Assembly (NCBI GenBank): GCA_944321455.1 | Contig: CALULI010000004.1 | Span: 62,001-126,000 of the forward strand | Direction of reading: 5' to 3' | Length of the DNA stretch: 64,000 nucleotides | Source: an uncultured Eggerthellaceae bacterium | GTDB lineage: Bacteria > Actinomycetota > Coriobacteriia > Coriobacteriales > Eggerthellaceae | In this document: piece by piece, positions 36,293 to 45,745 of the stretch | How positions within the stretch are numbered: the stretch's first letter is position 1 | Layout: each line of letters begins with the position of its first letter | Position numbers and translations under genes: made by a program | Notes under the pieces: model-generated | The model's database searches: none | Seen by the model: the letters and a program-made list of their open reading frames with translations, nothing else | What the model was told of the DNA's origin: nothing

Positions 36293-37321
36293 CTAAGAAC
36301 GCGTTGGCTTTGCGGAAGGATACAAGGAATCAAACGCGCCCATTGAAATGGAAGACCCTCCTTCTAAGTCTTGCATCAGAGGAGCCAAAATTTCTTCGTG
36401 GTATTCCCTTGGGTCGCTATAGCTCAAGCTGACATCCCAACACTCTTGAATCACCTGCAAGCGATCAAGAATATAGCCGTAGAGTTCTAACAGCTTCGTA
36501 TAGCTTTGACCAAGAGCGCTTTCTTCGCTAACACCAGCATTGTTATAGGCTTGCGTTAGGCGATCCCTATCCTGCGTTACTTCGTCAATAAGCTCGCTAC
36601 ATTCTTGGCTGTACTGAGTGCGGGTATCTTGATTCACAACACCAAAATAACCTTCAAAATTTTGGACACTCGAATCAACCGAACCACGATAGCTGCCAAG
36701 ATTGGTATAGCTATGTTCAAGCGTGGTGAAAAGTTCATCTTCACGCTGCGCTTGAACCTCTTCAACCGATGGCGTATTTTCATCTTCGGCAATAACTTCG
36801 TTTTGGGCAGTTTCTACCACACCGCCCTGATTCTGCGTCATAACCTGATACGTCCCAAGACCCGCAATAACAACCACAATTGTGCACACAAGAGCAATTA
36901 CTACGGTTTTTACGCTTGGCAATTTACGTTTTTCAGGGTTGTTTTGCAAATACACCTTTGCATCAGTATCGACATCAGCAACTACTTCGCCTTTGTCAGA
37001 AACAATCTTGTGCATAGGCATGGTAATGAAAGGATCATCAGAGCCAATCACGGGAATTTTAGATTTGTCAGGTGTTTTGACTTTAAGGGAATCAAGGTCA
37101 ACTTCGTCTTTTGGATTAAAAGGATTTCCCTCTTTATCCAAATACGTGCGCTTAGAAACCGCTGGAAGTTTCTGCGTAGATTCAGGACCGACCGTATCGG
37201 CGTACGCAATCATTTCCTGCGCACGAGCAATACGGTCGGTCATTTCTTTAACAGCTAAGCCACAGTTAGGGCAAAACGCTTCATTGTCTTCAATTTTTGT
37301 GCCGCAATCGAGACAATACAC
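36293..37321 (-). CDS. Zinc-ribbon membrane protein of unknown function
   Basis: 342 residues. The N-terminus is a zinc ribbon (CLDCG...FCPNCG, residues 3-21), followed by a ~110-residue cytoplasmic region with KLPAVSKRTYLDKEGNPFNP, a single membrane helix (TVVIALVCTIVVVIAGLGTY, about 145-165), and a ~180-residue helical, acidic extracytoplasmic domain (SYTNLGSYRGSV...QDTRTQYSQECSEL). GTG start at 37321, 3 bases after the leuA stop, with a weak SD. It may be coupled to leuA but has no evident link to leucine. I do not recognise the C-terminal domain. Confidence 0.8.
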   Translation of the reverse strand: MYCLDCGTKIEDNEAFCPNCGLAVKEMTDRIARAQEMIAYADTVGPESTQKLPAVSKRTYLDKEGNPFNPKDEVDLDSLKVKTPDKSKIPVIGSDDPFITMPMHKIVSDKGEVVADVDTDAKVYLQNNPEKRKLPSVKTVVIALVCTIVVVIAGLGTYQVMTQNQGGVVETAQNEVIAEDENTPSVEEVQAQREDELFTTLEHSYTNLGSYRGSVDSSVQNFEGYFGVVNQDTRTQYSQECSELIDEVTQDRDRLTQAYNNAGVSEESALGQSYTKLLELYGYILDRLQVIQECWDVSLSYSDPREYHEEILAPLMQDLEGGSSISMGAFDSLYPSAKPTRS

Positions 37322-37324
37322 CGA

Positions 37325-38854
37325 CTAGTTCCGCTCTTCCTTGTGGCTGATCAAACGATTAAGAGCATTGATGTATGCCTTTGCTGAAGAAACAATGATG
37401 TCATTGTCAGCACCACGGCCACTGAATACTTCACCATCACCAGAGGTAACACGAATAGTAACTTCACCAAGTGCGTCAATGCCGCGCGTTACACTCTGAA
37501 CGGCGAATTCAGAAAGTTCGTTTTCAATATCAACAATTTCATTGACAGCCTTGTACAGAGCATCAACAGGACCAGTACCCGTTGAGCAGGCAACAAATTC
37601 GCGATCTTCATTGTCAAGCAGCGTAACAGTTGCCGTAGGAATAAGAGGCTGACCGCAAGAAATCTGAACTGACTTGAGCGTGTAGTACGCCTTTTGGTTG
37701 CGGTTATGCTCACCAATCAGGGATTCAAGATCCTCGTCATAGACTTCCTTCTTCTTGTCTGCCAAGTCAAGGAAGGCGTCATAGAGCTGGTTGAGCTCTT
37801 CGCCTTCAATCTGATAGCCAAGCTGCTCAACACGATGGCGAAGAGCTGCACGACCAGAACGAGCTGACAGAACAATGGAGCTCTGTGAAGCGCCAACATC
37901 TGCTGGGTCAATAATTTCATAGGTATTGCGTGACTTAATAACGCCATCCTGGTGAATGCCAGAAGAATGAGCAAACGCATTAGCGCCAACAATAGCCTTG
38001 TTAGGCTGTACCAAGAAGCCAGAAATTGAAGATACAAGACGGGAAGCCCTAATGAATTCACGCGTATTGATGTCAGTGTGAGCATCAAGTTCTTCGCCGT
38101 GCATCTTGATAGCCATTACCACTTCTTCCATAGCGGTGTTGCCAGCACGTTCGCCCAAACCATTAATCGTGCATTCAACCTGACCAGCACCGTTTTGAAC
38201 ACCCGCAATAGCAAGAGCAGTAGCCATGCCAAGGTCATTGTGGGTATGAACAGAAATGGTTGCCTTATCAATATTGGAAACGTTTTCCATGAGGAATCTG
38301 ATGCGGCGACCAAATTCATCAGGCAAAGAGTAGCCCGTTGTATCAGGAATGTTGACAACGGTAGCACCAGCAGCAATAACAGCCTCAGTTACCTTTGCCA
38401 AGTATTCGTAATCAGAACGACCTGCGTCTTCAGCGTAAAATTCAACGTCTTCAACGTACTTCTTTGCGTACTTAACAGCAGCAACAGCATTCTCAAGAAT
38501 CTTTTCAGGCGTTGAGCGAAGCTTCTCATAGATATGGCTTGGAGAAACGCCAATGCCCGTATGAATACGAGGACGCTTGCAGTGTTCAAGAGCAGCAGCA
38601 GCTGAATCAATATCCTTTTCAACAGCGCGCGTCAGAGCACATACAACGGCCTTGTCATCAGCTTCGGCGGCAATTTGCTGAACGCTTTTAAAATCACCAG
38701 GGGAAGACACTGGGAAGCCCGCTTCGATAACATCAACACCAAGACGTAGGAGCTGACGCGTGATGATCAGTTTCTCTTCAGAATTCATTGAGGCGCCTGG
38801 AGACTGTTCACCATCGCGCAAGGTGGTGTCGAAAATTGCGATCTTGCGAGTCAT
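37325..38854 (-). CDS. leuA: 2-isopropylmalate synthase
   Basis: First step of leucine synthesis: 2-oxoisovalerate plus acetyl-CoA. The 509 residues include the HMGL-like catalytic barrel ([35 protein letters not shown] as [20 protein letters not shown], and [15 protein letters not shown]) and the C-terminal regulatory LeuA dimer domain (from about residue 390), so leucine feedback is likely. The ATG at 38854 has AAGGAA upstream. leuB, leuC and leuD are not in the window. A citramalate synthase role cannot be fully excluded from sequence alone. Confidence 0.88.
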   Translation of the reverse strand: MTRKIAIFDTTLRDGEQSPGASMNSEEKLIITRQLLRLGVDVIEAGFPVSSPGDFKSVQQIAAEADDKAVVCALTRAVEKDIDSAAAALEHCKRPRIHTGIGVSPSHIYEKLRSTPEKILENAVAAVKYAKKYVEDVEFYAEDAGRSDYEYLAKVTEAVIAAGATVVNIPDTTGYSLPDEFGRRIRFLMENVSNIDKATISVHTHNDLGMATALAIAGVQNGAGQVECTINGLGERAGNTAMEEVVMAIKMHGEELDAHTDINTREFIRASRLVSSISGFLVQPNKAIVGANAFAHSSGIHQDGVIKSRNTYEIIDPADVGASQSSIVLSARSGRAALRHRVEQLGYQIEGEELNQLYDAFLDLADKKKEVYDEDLESLIGEHNRNQKAYYTLKSVQISCGQPLIPTATVTLLDNEDREFVACSTGTGPVDALYKAVNEIVDIENELSEFAVQSVTRGIDALGEVTIRVTSGDGEVFSGRGADNDIIVSSAKAYINALNRLISHKEERN

Positions 38855-38890
38855 AGTGCTTTCCTTTCCGAACAAATTTGATAATTTTTA

Positions 38891-38899
38891 ACTATATCA
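38891..38899 (-). promoter_or_regulatory. Candidate extended -10 promoter of leuA
   Basis: TGATATAGT on the minus strand is an extended -10 (TG-n-TATAGT). The leader to leuA would be only about 30 nt, too short for a leucine attenuator or T-box. Confidence 0.4.
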
Positions 38900-38977
38900 C
38901 GATCAAGCACGTGAGAAGTTAACGCTTTGAGAAAAAGCAACGACTTTAAAGGGCACGAAGCTTGAAGAGCGCGATTT

Positions 38978-39316
38978 TTAAAGAGCACGGTTGCCACGTT
39001 CGCCCGTCCTAATACGAACGACCTCATCAACGGTTGAAACAAAGATTTTTCCATCACCCACTTCACCCGTTTTTGAAATCTGGCAAATAAGGTCAATGAG
39101 CTCTTCAACTTCGCTATTATCAACGACCATTTCAAATTTCACTTTAGGAACCATATTGAGAAGCACTTCGCTTCCGCGAACGTATTCCTTCCAACCGTGT
39201 TGGTTTCCGCATCCCTGAACCTGATAGATAGTCATACCACTTACTCCTGCATTGAAAAGCGCCTCTTTAAGTGGCTCAAGTTTTTCAGGACGAACAACAG
39301 CAGTAATCTGTTTCAT
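38978..39316 (-). CDS. PII nitrogen-regulatory protein lacking Tyr51
   Basis: PII proteins sense 2-oxoglutarate and ATP/ADP and control ammonium transport and nitrogen metabolism. The 112 residues align to GlnB/GlnK without gaps at the N-terminus: MKQITAVVRPEKLEPLKEAL, GVSGMTIYQVQGCGNQ, PKVKFEMVV, and the C-terminal GDGKIFV...RIRTGERG. At the T-loop, residue 51, the Tyr that is uridylylated or adenylylated in other bacteria, is Val (RGSEVLL). Its position 14 bases after amt points to a GlnK-like role in controlling the transporter. The actinobacterial order amt-glnK-glnD is seen, but with no glnD, which fits loss of the modified residue. Confidence 0.9.
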   Translation of the reverse strand: MKQITAVVRPEKLEPLKEALFNAGVSGMTIYQVQGCGNQHGWKEYVRGSEVLLNMVPKVKFEMVVDNSEVEELIDLICQISKTGEVGDGKIFVSTVDEVVRIRTGERGNRAL

Positions 39317-39330
39317 GATGGAAGTCCTTT

Positions 39331-40605
39331 CTAATCCAAGCCAATAAATGCTGGATAAGCAGATTCGCTATGTTGTGCCATATCCAAGCCTTGCATTTCT
39401 TCTTCGTGCGAAACGCGCAAACTTCTTTTGAAGACACGTTTGACAACAAGACCAAGCACCAACGACGCAACACCTACAAATAAAAGCGTAACAACAATAC
39501 CTAAGACCTGCGAAACAAGCAGCGAAAAATCACCAGTGTAGAGCAATCCACCATAATCGGTCCATGAAAGCTCGGGCACACAAAAGATACCCGTCAAAAC
39601 GCCGCCAACAATACCGCCTACCGCATGACAGCCAAAGGCATCAAGCGCATCGTCGTAGCCAATCTTTTTCTTGACGAACGAAATAGCGAAGTAGCAAATA
39701 GGCGAAACCACAAGCCCCATAATGATTGCTGCCCACGGTTCAACAAAACCTGCAGCAGGCGTAATAACAACAAGGCCTACTACTAATCCTGTTGCGGCAC
39801 CTACCAAGGTTGGTTTTCCTACCACAACCCGCTCAACTATCAACCACGAAAGAAGCGCAGCACTTGAGGCAACGACCGTATTGAGAATGGAAAGTCCTGC
39901 GATTCCATCTGCCGCGAATGCGGAACCACCATTAAAGCCAAACCATCCAAACCACAAAAGCGCTGCGCCTAACGCGACAAACGGAACATTATGGGGACGA
40001 TGGGTCAACGTTCCAAATTCACGACGGCTGCCTAAAAGAAGGCATAAAACTAAGCCTGTCAAACCAGAACTAATGTGGACGACATCTCCCCCTGCAAAGT
40101 CTAGGGCGCCAATCATCTCACCAATGAAGCTGCCTTCTCCGCCCCACACCATGTGAGCCAAGGGAGCATACACAATCACAATCCACAAAACCAAAAAGAG
40201 AGCAAGCGCACCAAATTTCATACGACCTGCAACAGAGCCCACAATAATGGCACAGGTAATCATAGCAAACGCCGCCTGAAAAACTACATCAATAATCGAA
40301 GGATAGAGTGTATCTTCAGGTACCGCTTGCGTTTCACTAAGCAAAGAATCAACAAGATTGATACATCCCAATTGATCAAACCCACCAAAGAAGGGATTAG
40401 ATCCATCTCCACCATATGCCAAGCTCCAGCCAGCAAAAATCCACACAACGCCAACTAAGCCCATAGAAAGAAACACCATAAGCATGGTGTTAACCACGTT
40501 CTTTCGACGACTCAATCCCCCGTAGAAAAATGCAAGACCGGGCGTCATCAAAAGCACAAGCATGGTGCATATAAGCATAAATGACGTTGTTCCTGTATCG
40601 AACAT
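39331..40605 (-). CDS. amt: Ammonium transporter (Amt family)
   Basis: Multi-spanning channel for ammonium uptake. The 424 residues begin MLVLLMTPGLAFFYGGLSRR. The conserved pore histidines lie in GGDVVHISSGLTGLV and DAFGCHAVGGIVGGVLTGI. The C-terminal cytoplasmic tail (VFKRSLRVSHEEEMQGLDMAQHSESAYP) is the site where PII proteins usually contact Amt. The SD is a perfect GGAGGAAA. The next gene is PII. Confidence 0.95.
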   Translation of the reverse strand: MFDTGTTSFMLICTMLVLLMTPGLAFFYGGLSRRKNVVNTMLMVFLSMGLVGVVWIFAGWSLAYGGDGSNPFFGGFDQLGCINLVDSLLSETQAVPEDTLYPSIIDVVFQAAFAMITCAIIVGSVAGRMKFGALALFLVLWIVIVYAPLAHMVWGGEGSFIGEMIGALDFAGGDVVHISSGLTGLVLCLLLGSRREFGTLTHRPHNVPFVALGAALLWFGWFGFNGGSAFAADGIAGLSILNTVVASSAALLSWLIVERVVVGKPTLVGAATGLVVGLVVITPAAGFVEPWAAIIMGLVVSPICYFAISFVKKKIGYDDALDAFGCHAVGGIVGGVLTGIFCVPELSWTDYGGLLYTGDFSLLVSQVLGIVVTLLFVGVASLVLGLVVKRVFKRSLRVSHEEEMQGLDMAQHSESAYPAFIGLD

Positions 40606-40778
40606 GAGCTTTCCTCCTTCAATAATTTCTCTTGTCCTGACAACGCTATAATGTCATCAATGAGCGTCTTTCTATTGAACAGCTCGCTTCTTTAACACCT
40701 TGCAAATAGACTAGAAACGGTTTCGAATTATGGTTGTTACCCGTTTGAAACACGATGACGAAAAGAGCGTGATTAGTC

Positions 40779-41348
40779 GTGAATTTGACCTATGAATTAG
40801 TTGAAAGTGAACAGCAGATTAAACAATTGGCTGATTTGGCTGATGAAATTTGGCATGAGTATTGGCCTGATCTTATTGGTAGCGATCAAACTGAGTATAT
40901 GGTTGATTCATTTCAAAGTGTTGAAGCAATTACCAACGACATCAATGACCATGGTTATATCTACTATTTTGTGAAAGATGAAGAAGGCAACGTTGTGGGC
41001 TACACCGGTTCAGTCTGTGAGTATTATTCCGACGATCCTTCCAATCCCTCGCAGACAAAGTACAGCGCTGAAATTGGCACGCATTTCTTGAATCGCCTGT
41101 TTATTTCTAAGATTTACTTACTCAAAGAAGAGCGCGGTAAGCATTATGCAAGCGACATCATCCGCTTTTGGAATGCTTTTGCCAAAGAACATGATCTTAA
41201 AGGAATGTATTTAACCGTTAACAAGCGAAACGAATTAGGAATTCGTGCGTATCGCGGCCATAAATTTGAAACGATTGATGCTGTTGAAAGCGATATTGGC
41301 AAAGGCTTTATCATGGATGACTACATTATGGCGCGCCCCGTAGACTAG
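40779..41348 (+). CDS. GNAT-family N-acetyltransferase
   Basis: 189 residues; GTG start at 40779 with a weak SD. The GNAT fold is seen in order: helical N-terminus (QLADLADEIWHEYW), VVGYTGSVCEYY (beta-4), LFISKIYLLKEERGKHYASDIIRFW (acetyl-CoA site, Q/RxxGxG/A-like as EERGKHYAS), and MYLTVNKRNELGIRAYRGHKFE, the typical beta-5/beta-6 end. Substrate unknown. It is a lone plus-strand gene, convergent with dxs. Confidence 0.85.
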   Translation: MNLTYELVESEQQIKQLADLADEIWHEYWPDLIGSDQTEYMVDSFQSVEAITNDINDHGYIYYFVKDEEGNVVGYTGSVCEYYSDDPSNPSQTKYSAEIGTHFLNRLFISKIYLLKEERGKHYASDIIRFWNAFAKEHDLKGMYLTVNKRNELGIRAYRGHKFETIDAVESDIGKGFIMDDYIMARPVD

Positions 41349-41361
41349 CGCGCTCTCGAGT

Positions 41362-43236
41362 CTATTTGAGTTCATCAAGAACGCGGCTGGCAATACCCTG
41401 TGCATCAAGTCCCAGATCTTTAAAGAGAAGATCAACGTTGCCCTGATCCACGAAGCAATCAGGGATACCAAGATTAAGCACGGGGATGTGAAGCTGTTCG
41501 TCGGATAAAACCTCCAAAACCGCTTCACCAACGCCGCCGCTGATAACACCATCTTCAATGGTGACTACCAGTTTTGTTTGAGCGGCAGACTTAATAGCCT
41601 CTTTATCAAGTGGCTTTACCCAGCGCATATCAACAACGCGAGCGCTAATTCCGTCCTGTTCAAGCATATCTGCTGCCAGGCGTGCATATTTGACCATGCG
41701 GCCAAAAGCCAAGAGCGCCACATCATTACCTTCACGAACAAGACGCGATTTGCCTTCTTCCAAAAGCTGAGGCTCTTGAGGAAGTGGAAGTCCTTCAGCT
41801 TCACCACGGGGGTAGCGCAAAACTACAGGACCGTCTAATTCAAGTGCCGTATGAAGAGCATGGACTAGCTCGGCTTCATTAGAGGGAGCCAACACACGAA
41901 CATGAGGAACCATGCGCGTATAGACCATGTCGAAAACACCATGATGAGTTGGTCCATCATCACCAACAAGACCAGCACGATCAACCGCAAAGACAACATT
42001 GAGACGCGGAAGTCCCACGTTGATGATCAGCTGATCAATTGCACGCTGGAAAAACGTTGAGTACACCGCCACAATAGGCTTTTTTCCGCCAATAGCCAAA
42101 CCTGATGCCATGCCAACCGCATGCTCTTCCGCAATACCTACGTCAAAGCAACGATCAGGGAACCGTTCGGCAAATTCATGAAGACCCGTGCCATCAATCA
42201 TAGCGGCCGTAATAGCGCAAATATCCTTATCACGCTTTGCTTCCTGCATGAGGGCATGAGTAAAAGCCTTGGTATACGTTGTAACCGCTGCCTTCTTATG
42301 GATCATGCCTGTATCAAGGTCATACGAACCAACACCATGGAATGCAGAAGGATTTTGTTCAGCAGGAATATAGCCAGCGCCCTTTTTCGTAACCACATGA
42401 AGAATAACAGGCGCATTCATTTCGAATGCGGCCTTTAGATGGCCCTTAAGTGCGGTAATGTCATGACCGTCAATAGGAGGCGTGCAGACAATACCCAGCT
42501 GCTCAAAGAGCATAGATCCTGGCATGACAAATTGCTTGAACGACTGCTTCGCAGACTTACCTAACTTCACCATTGCTTTGCCCGGCAAGCCAAGGGATGA
42601 TTCCATAAAGCCCTGGACCGAATCGCGGCGATTACGATAGTTGGAAGACATGCGAATTTGACCAAGGTGGATTGCCATAGCACCCACATTGCGAGAAATA
42701 CTCATTTCATTATCGTTGAGGATAATAACAAGAGGTGTTTGAGCTTGGCCAATATCATTAAGCGCTTCAAACGCCATGCCGCCCGAAAGCGACGCATCAC
42801 CTATCAAAGCAACAATTTTTTGATCATCCTGCGCTAAGTCACGCGCGCGGGCAATACCGCAGGCAACCGACAATGAATCAGAAGCGTGACCTGAGAAATG
42901 CACATCATGGGGGTTTTTGTCAGGTTTTGGAAAACCTGAAAGGCCCCCATACTTGCGAAGCGTGTGGAATTCATTCAAGCGTCCCGTTACCAACATATGC
43001 GCATAGGACTGGTGACCAACGTCAAAAATGAGCTTGTCATGAGGAGAATCAATAAGCGAATGAACGGCAAGAATAATCTCAACAGCGCCAAGGCTTGATG
43101 CAACATGACCACCGTTTTGAGAGGTTACCGTTAATATTTCTTCGCGAATTTCACGAGCCAAAATGCCTAGTTCTTCATCGGTGAGCAGTTTTAAGTTATC
43201 TGGTGACTGAATTGAATCAAGGATTCGATTTTGCAT
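41362..43236 (-). CDS. dxs: 1-deoxy-D-xylulose-5-phosphate synthase
   Basis: First enzyme of the MEP isoprenoid pathway; thiamine-diphosphate dependent. 624 residues: N-terminal HVASSLGAVEIILAVH, TPP motif GDASLSGGMAFEALNDIG...LNDNEMSIS, and the pyrimidine domain DVGIAEEHAVGMASGLAIGG, plus DRAGLVGDDGPTHHG. ATG 43236 with AGGAGG upstream is chosen over an earlier start that would include the SD. xseB lies upstream, a frequent pairing. Confidence 0.96.
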   Translation of the reverse strand: MQNRILDSIQSPDNLKLLTDEELGILAREIREEILTVTSQNGGHVASSLGAVEIILAVHSLIDSPHDKLIFDVGHQSYAHMLVTGRLNEFHTLRKYGGLSGFPKPDKNPHDVHFSGHASDSLSVACGIARARDLAQDDQKIVALIGDASLSGGMAFEALNDIGQAQTPLVIILNDNEMSISRNVGAMAIHLGQIRMSSNYRNRRDSVQGFMESSLGLPGKAMVKLGKSAKQSFKQFVMPGSMLFEQLGIVCTPPIDGHDITALKGHLKAAFEMNAPVILHVVTKKGAGYIPAEQNPSAFHGVGSYDLDTGMIHKKAAVTTYTKAFTHALMQEAKRDKDICAITAAMIDGTGLHEFAERFPDRCFDVGIAEEHAVGMASGLAIGGKKPIVAVYSTFFQRAIDQLIINVGLPRLNVVFAVDRAGLVGDDGPTHHGVFDMVYTRMVPHVRVLAPSNEAELVHALHTALELDGPVVLRYPRGEAEGLPLPQEPQLLEEGKSRLVREGNDVALLAFGRMVKYARLAADMLEQDGISARVVDMRWVKPLDKEAIKSAAQTKLVVTIEDGVISGGVGEAVLEVLSDEQLHIPVLNLGIPDCFVDQGNVDLLFKDLGLDAQGIASRVLDELK

Positions 43237-43280
43237 TTTTTCCTCCTTGAAAGTCCACCAAATCAAAACCTACACATACT

Positions 43281-43298
43281 CACCTGTCCTACCAGGTG
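43281..43298 (-). other. Small perfect hairpin between xseB and dxs
   Basis: CACCTG-6 nt-CAGGTG palindrome in the 101-base spacer. There is no T-tract. Possibly a leader structure of dxs. Confidence 0.3.
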
Positions 43299-43337
43299 AA
43301 ATCTTTGTTGAAAAACATATGCCTACAGAAGACGATG

Positions 43338-43616
43338 CTACTCTTCTGCGAGCCCTTGTCCCTCTTCGTTTGACTCTTTGCCCTCTTCAAGGGCACTTTC
43401 GTCTTCATCAGTACTTCCATTATCAAGTTCTGCATTCTTATTTGCAATATCTTGCTCAAGAAGATGAGAAACTTGAAGACCTAAAGAAACTGCTTCTTCG
43501 TAGAGATCAAGAGCCTGATCAAGCGGCAACGTATCATCGTTTACCTGCTCAACAATTTCATCAAGGCGCACTTTAAGCGCTTCAACCGTTTGAGGCTGCT
43601 TAGTTGTTTGCGTCAT
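43338..43616 (-). CDS. xseB: Exodeoxyribonuclease VII small subunit
   Basis: XseB pairs with XseA in the single-strand-specific exonuclease VII. The 92 residues include the family core EALKVRLDEIVEQVNDDTLPLDQALDLYEEAVSLG; the C-terminus is an acidic Glu/Asp/Ser tail longer than usual. It overlaps nusB by 17 bases. xseA is not in this window, which is unusual because the two are often adjacent. Confidence 0.92.
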   Translation of the reverse strand: MTQTTKQPQTVEALKVRLDEIVEQVNDDTLPLDQALDLYEEAVSLGLQVSHLLEQDIANKNAELDNGSTDEDESALEEGKESNEEGQGLAEE

Positions 43617-44055
43617 CTTGAGATCCTTCTAGCTGATCAGCAATACGACCAAGTACGCCATTAACAAAGCGTGGAGAATCGTCCCCACCAAATTCCTTGG
43701 CTAAATTGACCGCTTCGTTGATAGATACCGAAATAGGTACATCGCTCACGTATTTCATTTCATACGTTGCAAGACGAATGAGGGACTTATCAACAAGCGG
43801 CATGCGATCAATGCTCCAATTTTCGCTTGCACTACCAATGATTGCATCGATGTTTGAAGCATAATCGTTGCAGCCTTCAAGAAGAGAAAGCGTGTAGTCA
43901 TCAAGCACGTCAGTCCCTTCTACCAGGCGTTTATCATCAATAAGAGTCAAAGGTGCTGTTTCTAAAATTTCACCTTGATACATAATTTGGAGCGCACGAC
44001 GACGAGCCTGAGTGCGCTCATGCTGTTTATGAGAAGACATGGACAAACCAATCAT
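43600..44055 (-). CDS. nusB: Transcription antitermination factor NusB
   Basis: Acts with NusE in rRNA antitermination. The 151 residues contain RTQARRRALQIMYQGEI at the N-terminus and PLVDKSLIRLATYEMKYV, SINEAVNLAKEFGGDDSPRFVNGVLGRI, all diagnostic. Starts overlap: ATG 44055 shares a base with the Asp23 stop (TAATG), and ATG 44040 is an alternative. Neither has a strong SD, so coupling to the upstream gene is likely. Confidence 0.94.
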   Translation of the reverse strand: MIGLSMSSHKQHERTQARRRALQIMYQGEILETAPLTLIDDKRLVEGTDVLDDYTLSLLEGCNDYASNIDAIIGSASENWSIDRMPLVDKSLIRLATYEMKYVSDVPISVSINEAVNLAKEFGGDDSPRFVNGVLGRIADQLEGSQDDANN

Positions 44056-44396
44056 TAATCTTGAAATACGATGCCATCAACACGAATGTCAACGCGCGAA
44101 ACCGTAATACCAACCTGCGAAAGAACGGCATCAGCTACAGCCGAGCGAATTTGCGCAGCAAGATCAATTAACGAAAAGTTGCTGTAAACCTGAATAGTGA
44201 TAGCAATTTCAACTGATTGGTTATCCGAAGATAAAACTTCTACACCAGAGTTTTTGTTCTTGCCAAATAAAGCTTTCACGCCTGAAACGTTAGAGCCTAC
44301 AGAAGCAACACCAGGAACATCACGAACGGCGAGCGTAACGATGGTATCAATAACACCTGGAGCGATAGCCATACTATCGGTATTAATGTCAGCCAT
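44055..44396 (-). CDS. Asp23/Gls24 family envelope stress protein
   Basis: 113 residues with the family features MAIAPGVIDTIVTLAVRDVPGVASVG and VEIAITIQVYSNFSLIDLAAQIRSAVADAV. It commonly sits with accC and nusB in Gram-positives. Members are thought to associate with the membrane or cell-wall stress; the exact role is not known. Overlaps accC by one base. Confidence 0.88.
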   Translation of the reverse strand: MADINTDSMAIAPGVIDTIVTLAVRDVPGVASVGSNVSGVKALFGKNKNSGVEVLSSDNQSVEIAITIQVYSNFSLIDLAAQIRSAVADAVLSQVGITVSRVDIRVDGIVFQD

Positions 44397-45745
44397 TATT
44401 CCTCCCCCATTTCGGTTTCAATAAAGTCAGTATAGACCCTACCATCGATAAATGCCTGATTATCAAGAACTTTTAGATGGAAAGGAATGGTTGTTTTAAT
44501 TCCTTCAATCTTAAATTCAGATAAAGCGCGCTTGCCACGAGCAATGCATTCATCGCGGTTCTGGCCCCAAACAATAAGCTTAGCAACCATTGAATCGTAA
44601 TATGGCGAAATACGTGAACCTGCTTCGATATAGGTTTCAACACGAACACCAGGACCACCAGGCACCTTAAATGCCGTGATGTTACCAGGGCAAGGGCGGA
44701 AGTCGTGATCAGGGTCTTCAGCGTTGATACGGAATTCCATTGCGTGACCGTTAGGAGCAAAGGGAACACGATCAAGACAAGACAAGGGCTCTCCCGCAGC
44801 AATGCGGAGCTGTTCTTTAATGATGTCAGTGCCCGTAACCTGTTCCGTAACAGGATGTTCAACCTGAACACGGGTATTCATTTCCATGAAGTAGAACTTG
44901 CCGTCATGGTCAAGCAAAAACTCAATGGTACCTGCGTTTTCATAGTTAGTTGCACGAACAGCCTTAACTGCAGCAACACCCATTGCGCGGCGGATTTCTT
45001 CAGTCAATGCAGGTGAAGGTGCTTCTTCTAAGAGTTTCTGGTGACGACGCTGCAGTGAGCAGTCACGTTCACACAGAGAAATTCTATTGCCAAACTTGTC
45101 AGCTACAATTTGCACCTCAACGTGGCGAGGGCGCAAGACCAACTTCTCAAGGTAGACGTCACCGTTACCAAACGCAGCCTGCGCTTCAGCCTTAGCGGCC
45201 GTGAACTGCGATTCAAGATCAGCAGGATCATGAACTTCGCGCATACCCTTGCCGCCGCCACCTGCGGATGCTTTAACCAATACAGGATAGCCAACCGCAT
45301 CAGCAAACTTGCGAGCTTCTTCAACGGTTTCAACAACACCATCAGAACCAGGTACGGTAGGAACACCGCATGCCTTCATGGTGTCACGAGCAGCAGCCTT
45401 GTTACCCATAGACTCAATGCATTCAGCCGATGGGCCAATGAATACGATGTCGTTATCAACGCAAGCACGAGCAAAGTCAGCATTTTCAGCCAAGAAGCCA
45501 TAGCCAGGATGAATTGCTTCTGCACCTGTATTTTTAGCAGCAGCAATGATTGACGACATAACAAGGTAGCTTTGGTTTGCTGGTGCAGGACCGATGCATA
45601 CCTTTTCGTCTGCGTACTCTACGGGATAAGTATGTTCATCTTCAGTTGAATAAACCGCAACCGTTTTGATGCCCATTTCCTTGCAGGCGCGCATAATGCG
45701 CAGGGCAACTTCGCCACGGTTAGCAATCAGAATTTTCTTAAACAT
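44396..45745 (-). CDS. accC: Biotin carboxylase subunit
   Basis: ATP-dependent carboxylation of biotin. The 449 residues show the N-terminal [15 protein letters not shown], the ATP-grasp loop [14 protein letters not shown] and the active site [14 protein letters not shown]. It is coupled by a one-base overlap to the transcarboxylase-like gene upstream, so it is more likely part of a two-subunit pyruvate carboxylase or related complex than of acetyl-CoA carboxylase. A dual role is possible. Confidence 0.93.
   Translation of the reverse strand: MFKKILIANRGEVALRIMRACKEMGIKTVAVYSTEDEHTYPVEYADEKVCIGPAPANQSYLVMSSIIAAAKNTGAEAIHPGYGFLAENADFARACVDNDIVFIGPSAECIESMGNKAAARDTMKACGVPTVPGSDGVVETVEEARKFADAVGYPVLVKASAGGGGKGMREVHDPADLESQFTAAKAEAQAAFGNGDVYLEKLVLRPRHVEVQIVADKFGNRISLCERDCSLQRRHQKLLEEAPSPALTEEIRRAMGVAAVKAVRATNYENAGTIEFLLDHDGKFYFMEMNTRVQVEHPVTEQVTGTDIIKEQLRIAAGEPLSCLDRVPFAPNGHAMEFRINAEDPDHDFRPCPGNITAFKVPGGPGVRVETYIEAGSRISPYYDSMVAKLIVWGQNRDECIARGKRALSEFKIEGIKTTIPFHLKVLDNQAFIDGRVYTDFIETEMGEE

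Noticed and set aside
38855-38977. Leucine leader-peptide attenuator for leuA
   Set aside because: No Leu-codon run or terminator; predicted leader is about 30 nt.
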